Below are positions 1 through 5,146 of a stretch of DNA of 6,112 nt, in pieces. The DNA lies in contig JAKSUM010000089.1 in assembly GCA_024409025.1 (NCBI GenBank), positions 1 through 6,112 on the forward strand. Reading direction: 5' to 3'. This DNA is from a bacterium. Its GTDB lineage: Bacteria > Vulcanimicrobiota > CADAWZ01. The position numbers and the translations under genes are program-made. How positions within the stretch are numbered: the first letter of the stretch is position 1; every line of letters begins with the position of its first letter. The notes below the pieces were generated by a model. That model made no database searches. It was given only the letters and a program-made list of their open reading frames with translations, and was not told the DNA's origin.

Positions 1-452
1 TTCCCGCATATTGTAAATTCTTTTTTAGACTCTGCGGCAAAATCATCTGCAGAGCATAGGCCTTTTGCTGCGAATATTTCAGCAATCTGAGCTGCAGTAA
101 GGCCCTCCGGCACAGTTACTAAATTTAATACAACAGTTCCCTTTTCAAGTATTGCGATTATTTCAGGTACTGAAAGGGATGAATCAATCATATACCGTCC
201 CGGCATAATTCTTCCTGATGGCAGATATTTTCTCAATGCCAGCCTGAATACGTTTTCATCTCTTATTATTCCGGACTCTTTCAGAATTTCCGCAGTGTCC
301 CTTCCTGATGCTCCTTCAGGAATTACGATTTCTTTTGTTTCTCCGTGCGGAATTCCTTTCAGATTCTCTGTAAAGTACATATATCCGGCAGCCGCTGACG
401 CTATTGCAAGAGATATGAGGATAAATATGATTTTTAGCGCGGTCTTAATCAT
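1..452 (-). CDS. mltG: MltG (YceG-like) endolytic murein transglycosylase, N-terminal part, cut by window edge
   Basis: Seen: an open frame of 150 codons from an ATG at 452-450 reading leftward off the window. Residues about 5-27 form one hydrophobic membrane anchor after a short basic start (MIKTALK), giving an inner-membrane protein with its bulk outside. Then come two features typical of the YceG/MltG family: a VIPEG motif (43-47) followed by a segment ending ILKESGIIRDENVF, and a PGRYMI segment (84-89) leading to LEKGTVV and TVPEG (113-117), then QIAEIFAAKG. Family knowledge: MltG cleaves nascent glycan strands at the membrane and limits their length. The catalytic glutamate lies in the C-terminal half, which is outside the window, so activity cannot be judged. 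A GGAGAG site (457-462 on the complement) lies 4 bases before the start. The start overlaps the upstream PAC2-like gene by 8 bases, implying translational coupling. Confidence 0.9.
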   Translation of the reverse strand, partial: MIKTALKIIFILISLAIASAAAGYMYFTENLKGIPHGETKEIVIPEGASGRDTAEILKESGIIRDENVFRLALRKYLPSGRIMPGRYMIDSSLSVPEIIAILEKGTVVLNLVTVPEGLTAAQIAEIFAAKGLCSADDFAAESKKEFTICG

Positions 453-1302
453 GAGGCTCTCCGATTATTCTCTTTATCTCTGATATTATCAGTTGCATCT
501 CTTCAAAGGAGAGCATTTCGCCGCTTTCTATTTTTTCCACATAGTCTGTCAGATCTTCCGAACGCTTGATTATAAGGTCAAGAGCTTCCTTCTGGTGCTG
601 GGCTATCAAATCTGCCTTTTCGTCTTTTCTGTATCTTCCGGATGTAAGCTTTTTTATTATCCTCATTGCTTCGGTTTCGGCTGCCACGTCTTCTGATATT
701 ACCGAGTAAAATGGCGACTCTATTATGACGTTTACGCAGTCAATCCCTCTCTGAGCCGCTTTCCATGCAAGATAAAGGTTTATGCTCGGAGCTTCCTGAG
801 GCATCCCTGGCATTGTTGAAAATTCCTTGTTTTTTATATTCTTGAATTTCTCATTGAATCTCTGCCTGCATTGCTCGCTGTTAAATATAAAAAGGCTTTT
901 GCGCGGATGCCTGTGGCTTGTCTGAGCCGGTATGCAGGAAATCGTGTATATGCATGAGATTGTGCCGCAGTCCTGCAGTATGTTAAGCATTCCGTCTATG
1001 TATTCGCTTTGACAGAATTCGGGCTTATTGCCAAAGAAAAAGATGTTGCCAGGCCTTTTGCCGCTTTCAAGAAAGACTGAATCGTTTCTTTTCAGACCTC
1101 CGGGATTGAGATCAATGCCTTCTGTCGGCCTGAATTCCGGAGAGCCGAAAACTATAAACGGCCGCAGATCTTCGGATTCGTCAATCATTTTCATAAGCAC
1201 CTTTGTGCCGTTGGGATCATCCTGCCATAGTATTATGGCTGGAGAATTTTCGGCTACAGGAAAGCTGTCAACCTGTTTGCGGATTTTGTATCTGCGTTTC
1301 AT
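445..1302 (-). CDS. Diverged PAC2-like protein (second of a tandem pair)
   Basis: Seen: 285 aa, no signal peptide or membrane segment, so probably cytoplasmic. The layout resembles the PAC2 family (proteasome-assembly-chaperone fold): an N-terminal strand AIILWQDDP near 22-30, a central strand NIFFFGNKPEF (86-96) followed by a helix, then YTISCIPAQTSHRHP (119-133). The family's C-terminal signature appears as MPGMPQEAPSINLYLAWKAA (164-183), then VIIESPFYSVI (192-202) and a helix AAETEAMRIIKKL. A charged helical tail follows from about 220. Six cysteines are present (97, 112, 117, 123, 145, 189). The glycine-rich N-terminal motif of typical PAC2 proteins is degraded to DDPNGTKVLMKMI. The ATG overlaps the previous gene's TGA (ATGA), and AGGAG lies 8 bases upstream, fixing the start. 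Function is unknown. A heterodimer with its neighbour is inferred from tandem position and the PAC1-PAC2 precedent. PAC2 assignment is moderate because similarity is at pattern level only. Confidence 0.6.
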   Translation of the reverse strand: MKRRYKIRKQVDSFPVAENSPAIILWQDDPNGTKVLMKMIDESEDLRPFIVFGSPEFRPTEGIDLNPGGLKRNDSVFLESGKRPGNIFFFGNKPEFCQSEYIDGMLNILQDCGTISCIYTISCIPAQTSHRHPRKSLFIFNSEQCRQRFNEKFKNIKNKEFSTMPGMPQEAPSINLYLAWKAAQRGIDCVNVIIESPFYSVISEDVAAETEAMRIIKKLTSGRYRKDEKADLIAQHQKEALDLIIKRSEDLTDYVEKIESGEMLSFEEMQLIISEIKRIIGEPHD

Positions 1303-2327
1303 TTGTCGTTCTCCTGTCTGAAGAAGCTTTCTATGTCGACAATGGCCTGTTTTACATCCTCTTGGGTCAGCTCTTCGCTTTTATCTGATAACGGACTTCT
1401 ATTTTCACATATCTCTGACAAGCCTTCATTATCCTGTACGTCCCTGTTTTCCATGATGTCCTCAAAAACCTTGTCAAGATTTTTAAAATCAGGTTTTTTC
1501 TTTAGAAGCTCTATACCTTTAAAAATGCTTCTTCTTTCTTTTGGAGGCAGCGAGCTTTTGAAATTCGACATAAGTGTTTCGATTTCTCTGTCTGAATCCT
1601 TAATCATTGCATCAATCTCCTGATAATCAAAAGTTATGCCTGTTGCTGCCGCAAATGACTTCAGGATGCTTTTTGATGCCTTTGGATATGGAGACGGGAG
1701 GCTCTGAAGGTAAATAGGTACCTCTCCTAAAAGTACGCTGGCCGTCAGCTCTCTGTCTGATGCGGCATACGGAAGTATGCCGTTCATTCCTGTTATGAAT
1801 GCCGTCTTAGGATGAAGAATGTCTTTTAGCCCGTACTCTCCGGACAGGGTCATATTGAGCTCCGTCATCTTGAAAGGATCGTTTGAGCCCCATGCCGTTC
1901 CTGAGTCCATTGAATGATGTATCATCGTAAAAATGCCGCCGGCTGTGAATATTTCCCTGCAGCCTAGAGATTCTGCGGCATCAAGGATTTTGCAGGCGTA
2001 CTGGTATGCCGGATTTGATGATGCCGGCATTTCCTTTGTTATTGGAAATTGGAATTTTCCAGGGAAGATTATAAAATTTTTGCCCTGATATTCTGCGGAG
2101 TAAAATATGCTTTCAGGAAATATCATCTGCTTAATGACATTGTTCTCTATTATTATTCCTGAAGGATATATATATTCTGACGAGTCTATTTCCGCAGCAG
2201 GTCTTGCATCCATAGCTTTTATAAGGAATTCGGCAGCAAGATATCCGGCCTTGCCGACGCCTTCCCAGGCTGCAAACATTATTGCGTTACGGCTTTTGGC
2301 GCTGTCTTTTCTGCTCTTTCTTATCAT
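1299..2327 (-). CDS. PAC2 family protein (first of a tandem pair)
   Basis: Seen: 342 aa, soluble, no signal peptide. The PAC2 (PF09754-type) pattern is clear: strand AIMFAAWEGVGKAGYLAAEF (15-34) with the glycine-rich turn and helix, an acidic SSEYIYP segment (49-55), strand KNFIIFPGKFQFP (83-95), a helix then IFTAGGIFTMIHHS (126-139), TGMNGILPYAA (179-189), and GEVPIYLQSLPSPYPKAS (201-218). A charged helical tail of about 110 residues, uncommonly long for the core domain, ends in QAIVDIESFFRQ. Family knowledge: eukaryotic PAC1-PAC2 heterodimers help build the proteasome alpha ring; archaeal and bacterial homologues exist and most bacterial ones lack a known role. Nothing here shows a proteasome. 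Start chosen at ATG 2327 with GGAGG (complement of 2338-2342) 10 bases upstream. It is first in a coupled run with the second PAC2-like gene and mltG, and is divergent from the osmC-type gene. Confidence 0.78.
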   Translation of the reverse strand: MIRKSRKDSAKSRNAIMFAAWEGVGKAGYLAAEFLIKAMDARPAAEIDSSEYIYPSGIIIENNVIKQMIFPESIFYSAEYQGKNFIIFPGKFQFPITKEMPASSNPAYQYACKILDAAESLGCREIFTAGGIFTMIHHSMDSGTAWGSNDPFKMTELNMTLSGEYGLKDILHPKTAFITGMNGILPYAASDRELTASVLLGEVPIYLQSLPSPYPKASKSILKSFAAATGITFDYQEIDAMIKDSDREIETLMSNFKSSLPPKERRSIFKGIELLKKKPDFKNLDKVFEDIMENRDVQDNEGLSEICENRSPLSDKSEELTQEDVKQAIVDIESFFRQENDK

Positions 2328-2398
2328 AAGGCGAAATCCTCCGTTCGCTCTGTTGCTGTCGCATATTTATTGCTTTTAACCGCCCGATAGGCTGAAGC

Positions 2399-2536
2399 CT
2401 TGGAGCTCCTGCTTATAGCGCCTCTTGACTGAATACTGGAGTGCATTGTCTGTTTTTGCTATAGGTCTCTGCAGTCGTTATGACAGGCTACTTTTATAGA
2501 CTGCCGTTTTGTGACTATAAATCCTTATGCTCCAAG
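2399..2536 (+). ncRNA. Possible structured RNA (closing stem and internal stems), identity unknown
   Basis: Seen: CTTGGAGC (2399-2406) is perfectly complementary to GCTCCAAG (2529-2536). Just inside it TTATAG (2413-2418) pairs with CTATAA (2515-2520), so the two arms close a fold of about 138 bases in register. Within it GCAGTC (2471-2476) can pair with GACTGC (2499-2504). CCGCC (2380-2384) and GGCGG (2551-2555) could extend the fold outward. A long rod with an open middle is the general shape of 6S RNA, but I see no sequence hallmark proving that. An RNA reading the other way is equally possible, as is a leader of the downstream operon. Strand is set to plus only because a plus-strand terminator-like hairpin follows. 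No folding energy or covariation could be computed. Confidence 0.3.
2493..2521 (+). promoter_or_regulatory. Weak candidate sigma70-type promoter inside the divergent region
   Basis: TATAAA (2516-2521) is a good -10 hexamer, and TTTATA (2493-2498) lies 17 bases upstream as a 4-of-6 match to TTGACA. Transcription would begin near 2528 and read through the hairpins at 2568-2646 into the OsmC-family gene. The same bases form part of the predicted stems of the structured segment, so the promoter and the RNA interpretation compete. Confidence 0.22.
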
Positions 2537-2591
2537 AGACTGAGCTTAATGGCGGGATTGTTTGAAATTGATCCTTTCTAAAAAAGGATTC

Positions 2592-2646
2592 AAAATCCCT
2601 TTTTATATTACTAATATATTATTCGGACAATAAGGGGATTTTTTTT
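2592..2646 (+). terminator. Intrinsic-terminator-like hairpin with T8 tract, upstream of the osmC-type gene
   Basis: AAAATCCC (2592-2599) pairs with GGGGATTTT (2634-2642); continuing through T2600-T2602 with 2632-2634 gives about 11 pairs including one G-T wobble, around a loop of about 29 bases. Eight consecutive T residues (2639-2646) complete the signal. It ends only 61 bases before the ATG of the OsmC-family gene on the same strand. It must therefore end an upstream RNA or act as a conditional terminator in that gene's leader. A smaller hairpin, 2568-2577 with 2583-2593, lies immediately upstream and overlaps it by two bases. The large loop makes it weaker than a textbook terminator. Confidence 0.5.
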
Positions 2647-2698
2647 GTGCTTCGGAGAAAGATACATCAGCAGTGATTTGCTGATTACTACAAACGAT

Positions 2699-2705
2699 GG
2701 AGGAG
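2699..2705 (+). promoter_or_regulatory. Ribosome-binding site that sets the OsmC-family start
   Basis: GGAGGAG sits 2-4 bases (depending on the register used) before ATG 2708. This favours ATG 2708 over an in-frame TTG at 2645, which lies inside the T tract of the terminator-like hairpin and would add 21 residues unlike the family. Confidence 0.75.
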
Positions 2706-2707
2706 AT

Positions 2708-3118
2708 ATGTCTGTAAAAACAACAGTCGAGTATATGGGCGATTTGGGATGCAAAGCACTTCATGAACAGTCCGGCTCTATTATAGAGACAGAGGCCCCC
2801 CTTGACAACAATGGCAGGGGAACAAAATTTTCCCCGACTGATCTTGTATGCGCTGCGGTAGGCTCATGTATGCTTACGATAATGGGCATTACTGCAGACA
2901 GGGAAAAGATTAATATAAAAGGCGCTAAGGCGCTTATAACAAAGGAAATGGCCTCTGATCCGCGCAGAATAGGAAGGATTGACGCCGTTATCGTGATGCC
3001 TAAGGGAATTTCCTTGACCGACATTCAGAAGAAGAAATTTGAAAATGCTGCTAAGACATGCCCTGTAAAGGCCACGCTTCATCCGGATACGGAAATTAAC
3101 ATTATTTTTGAATACTGA
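2708..3118 (+). CDS. OsmC/YhfA-family thiol peroxidase-like protein
   Basis: Seen: 136 aa, the usual size for small OsmC-fold proteins, cytoplasmic. Arg37 lies in the NNGRGTKFSPTDL stretch (34-46), whose FSPTDL (41-46) is the family's helix entry. The first conserved cysteine is Cys54 in AAVGSCMLTIMG and the second is Cys118 in KTCPVKATLHPDTEI, the CPV motif typical of the YhfA-like branch. Both redox cysteines are therefore present. Family knowledge: OsmC and Ohr proteins reduce organic hydroperoxides through a cysteine pair; substrates and physiological roles of the YhfA branch are less clear, so no gene symbol is given. It is preceded by a terminator-like leader hairpin, which may control it. 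It is followed after 18 bases by ettA, so the two are probably co-transcribed. Strong GGAGG ribosome-binding site at 2699. Confidence 0.88.
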   Translation: MSVKTTVEYMGDLGCKALHEQSGSIIETEAPLDNNGRGTKFSPTDLVCAAVGSCMLTIMGITADREKINIKGAKALITKEMASDPRRIGRIDAVIVMPKGISLTDIQKKKFENAAKTCPVKATLHPDTEINIIFEY

Positions 3119-3136
3119 TAGAAAGGCTTTCTGTAA

Positions 3137-4819
3137 ATGGCTGATGATGCTTATAAAATAATATTTTCGATGGTCAGGGTTAATAAGCTTTATGATAAGA
3201 AGACCGTCATAAGAGATATATCCTTGTCTTTTTTTTATGGCGCCAAAATAGGCGTAATCGGATTGAACGGAGCAGGAAAAAGCACGCTTCTGAAAATTAT
3301 AGCCGGAATTGAAAAGGATTTTAATGGTGAGGTCGTTTTCGCTCCGGGATATTCCGTAGGTCTTCTGCCTCAGGGGCCTCCGGTCGATCCTTCTAAGACT
3401 GTAAGGGAGGTTATAGAGGAAGGGCTTTCGGACATAACCTCTGCTCTTGCAGAGTATGATGCCATAAACGAGAAGCTCGGAGAGGATATCTCTGAAGATG
3501 AGATGAATTCGCTTCTTGAGAGGCTTGGAGAGGTTCAGGACAGGATAGATACGGTGGATGCATGGAATCTTGATGCAAAGATAGAGACGGCGGCGGATGC
3601 TTTGGGATGTCCTCCTCTTGATATAAAGACGGCAAATCTTTCCGGAGGCGAAAAAAGGAGGATTGCCCTCTGCAGGCTTCTTCTTCAGCAGCCTGATATT
3701 CTTCTTCTTGATGAGCCTACAAATCATCTTGACGCCGAATCCGTTCAATGGCTTGAACGGCATCTCAGGGACTATAAGGGCACTGTTATTGCGGTAACGC
3801 ATGACCGTTATTTCCTTGATAATGTTGCCGGATGGATTTTAGAGCTGGACAGAGGTCATGGCATACCTTGGAAGGGCAATTATTCATCTTGGCTTGAGCA
3901 GAAGGAGAACAGGCTCAGGGTAGAGGAAAAGGCAGAGTCTGACAGGCAGAAGACTCTGAAAAGAGAGCTTGAATGGATTAGGATGGCCCCTAAGGCAAGA
4001 CATGCTAAATCAAAGGCAAGGATATCCTCGTATGAGAGGATGGTTTCTGAAGAGGTTGAAAAAAGGGCAAGGGATATGGAGATTTACATCCCTAACGGCC
4101 CAAGGCTTGGAGATTCGGTAATTGAATTTGAGCATGTGACCAAGTCGTTCGGCGACAGGATTCTTGTTGAGGATCTTTCGTTCTCTCTTCCTCCGGGAGG
4201 AATTGTCGGAGTTATAGGTCCTAACGGAGCAGGAAAAACTACGCTTTTCAAAATGATAACCGGAGAGGAGCAGCCTGATTCCGGCTCTATAAAGCAGGGC
4301 GCTTCTGTAAAACTGTCCTATGTAAATCAGATGAGAGATGAGCTTGATCCTCAGGATAATGTCTGGAAGAGCATATCCGGAGGAAGCGACACTGTAATGC
4401 TTGGAAAATTTGAAATGAATTCAAGAGCCTATGCAGCAAGATTTAATTTTACCGGACAGGATCAGCAGAAGCTTGTTGGAATGCTCTCTGGAGGAGAAAG
4501 AAACAGGGTTCACCTTGCCAGAATGCTGAAATCCGGAGGCAATGTGATTCTTCTTGACGAGCCTACGAACGACCTTGACGTTAATACGCTAAGGGCTCTT
4601 GAGGATGCACTTGAGAATTTTGCAGGCTGTGCGGTTGTCATAAGCCATGACAGGTGGTTCCTTGACAGGATTGCAACCCATATTCTTGCTTTTGAAGGAG
4701 ACGGCAGGGCTTATTGGTTTGACGGCAATTTCAGCGAGTACGAAAAAAATAAAAAAGAGAGGCTTGGAGATGATTCCGAATCACATAGAATCAGATACAA
4801 GTCGCTAACGAGAGATTAA
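3137..4819 (+). CDS. ettA: EttA, ABC-F energy-dependent translational throttle
   Basis: Seen: 560 aa, close to the roughly 555 aa of known EttA. It has two ABC domains on one chain and no membrane segment. Domain 1: Walker A GLNGAGKST (42-50), signature LSGGE (168-172), Walker B ending DEPTNHLD (192-199), H-switch THDR (221-224). An insertion at about 92-142 is the short arm typical of EttA. The linker contains NYSSWLEQKENR (from 248) and a basic coiled segment to about 315, the P-site-tRNA-interaction region. GPRLGD (321-326) leads into domain 2: Walker A GPNGAGKTT (361-369), LSGGE (450-454), DEPTNDLD (474-481), SHDRW (503-507). Both catalytic glutamates (193, 475) are intact. Family knowledge: EttA binds the ribosomal E site and gates the first peptide bond according to ATP/ADP level. 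ATG 3137 has an AGAAAGG-type site about 10 bases upstream. Recognition is strong through the linker and C-terminal RIRYKSL ending. Confidence 0.96.
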   Translation: MADDAYKIIFSMVRVNKLYDKKTVIRDISLSFFYGAKIGVIGLNGAGKSTLLKIIAGIEKDFNGEVVFAPGYSVGLLPQGPPVDPSKTVREVIEEGLSDITSALAEYDAINEKLGEDISEDEMNSLLERLGEVQDRIDTVDAWNLDAKIETAADALGCPPLDIKTANLSGGEKRRIALCRLLLQQPDILLLDEPTNHLDAESVQWLERHLRDYKGTVIAVTHDRYFLDNVAGWILELDRGHGIPWKGNYSSWLEQKENRLRVEEKAESDRQKTLKRELEWIRMAPKARHAKSKARISSYERMVSEEVEKRARDMEIYIPNGPRLGDSVIEFEHVTKSFGDRILVEDLSFSLPPGGIVGVIGPNGAGKTTLFKMITGEEQPDSGSIKQGASVKLSYVNQMRDELDPQDNVWKSISGGSDTVMLGKFEMNSRAYAARFNFTGQDQQKLVGMLSGGERNRVHLARMLKSGGNVILLDEPTNDLDVNTLRALEDALENFAGCAVVISHDRWFLDRIATHILAFEGDGRAYWFDGNFSEYEKNKKERLGDDSESHRIRYKSLTRD

Positions 4820-4826
4820 CGGATTT

Positions 4827-4889
4827 TTATCTTGAAATGACAAAGCCCGCCGCCTGACACAGGCGGCGGGCTTTGTCATTTCAAGATAA
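4827..4889 (+). terminator. Very long perfect palindrome, probable transcription terminator after ettA
   Basis: Starting 7 bases after the ettA stop, 4827-4856 is perfectly complementary to 4860-4889, a 30-bp stem with a 3-base ACA loop. The core is GC-rich (GCCCGCCGCCTG against CAGGCGGCGGGC), flanked by AAA and TTT, so it has the layout of a rho-independent terminator and would work in both directions. There is no long T run after the full stem; the T residues lie within the outer part of the palindrome (CTTTGTCATTTC). The length is well above that of ordinary terminators, so it may be an RNase III substrate or part of a repeated palindromic element. Confidence 0.75.
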
Positions 4890-5080
4890 TTTATATTGCG
4901 AAAATTTGATTTTGCAGAACTTCGGAATGTGCTTTTTGATCGCCCTTTGGCAATAATGGGGAAATACCCTCGCTTCTTAAGAATCCGACGCTTCATAAGT
5001 GTCTGATGTTTAATTCTGCAATGTGAACTTTTTTGCATTGATTAAAGGATTTAAGGGATTTGTGAATAAATGTTATTAGA

Positions 5081-5108
5081 TTGAATATATGGTATTATTG
5101 CATATTTT
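5081..5108 (+). promoter_or_regulatory. Candidate promoter of the TPR gene
   Basis: TTGAAT (5081-5086) and TATTTT (5103-5108) are separated by 16 bases in AT-rich DNA about 38 bases before the TPR gene start. Each hexamer matches the sigma70 consensus at 4 positions. Its location after a terminator and before a gene supports it, but AT-rich DNA gives such matches by chance. Confidence 0.35.
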
Positions 5109-5146
5109 ATGCTTATTAAAAAAAGTATTAAGGTGGTGCAGGGGAA

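Larger units (their letters stand above)
2328..2707. other. Divergent intergenic region with structured leader or small-RNA signals
   Basis: These 380 bases separate the leftward PAC2 gene from the rightward OsmC-family gene and contain no convincing protein gene. They hold the ribosome-binding site of the PAC2 gene (2338-2342), complementary segments spanning 2399-2536, a possible plus-strand promoter (TTTATA 2493-2498, TATAAA 2516-2521), a small hairpin at 2568-2593, and a hairpin followed by eight T residues at 2592-2646. I could not identify a known riboswitch class. No good minus-strand promoter was found by eye for the PAC2 operon. Confidence 0.7.
4820..5146. other. Intergenic region with terminator, then AT-rich upstream DNA
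   Basis: These 327 bases between ettA and the TPR gene hold the long palindrome at 4827-4889 and then about 250 AT-rich bases. In the latter, GACGCT (4987-4992) can pair with AGTGTC (4998-5003) over a 5-base loop, extended by ATC (4983-4985) with GAT (5005-5007). A possible promoter is at 5081-5108. No credible protein gene was seen on either strand. Confidence 0.7.

Noticed and set aside
295..483. Plus-strand open frame of 62 codons
   Set aside because: It is the shadow of mltG, whose YceG-family motifs are clear on the other strand.
1028..1321. Plus-strand open frames within the PAC2 genes (1028-1321, 1303-1623, 493-696, 2107-2379)
   Set aside because: All are antisense to coupled genes with recognisable domains; none has its own ribosome-binding site or protein pattern.
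2583..2600. tRNA T-arm-like GGATTCAAAATCC
   Set aside because: No acceptor stem, anticodon arm or D arm surrounds it at tRNA spacing; the bases fit the local hairpins better.
2645..2707. Longer OsmC-family protein starting at TTG 2645
   Set aside because: The TTG sits in the T tract of the hairpin with no ribosome-binding site, whereas ATG 2708 has GGAGGAG directly upstream and matches the family's start.
2328..2707. A known riboswitch, tmRNA, SRP RNA or T-box in the divergent region
   Set aside because: I looked for conserved cores of common classes and the tmRNA and SRP hallmark sequences and found none; only generic complementary segments are present.
2864..3802. Minus-strand open frame of 312 codons
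   Set aside because: It is antisense to both the OsmC-family gene and ettA, is rich in Arg and Tyr without any motif, and crosses the boundary of two well-supported genes.
4805..5038. Minus-strand open frame across the ettA terminator
   Set aside because: It reads through the 30-bp palindrome, has a low-complexity basic composition and no start signal.
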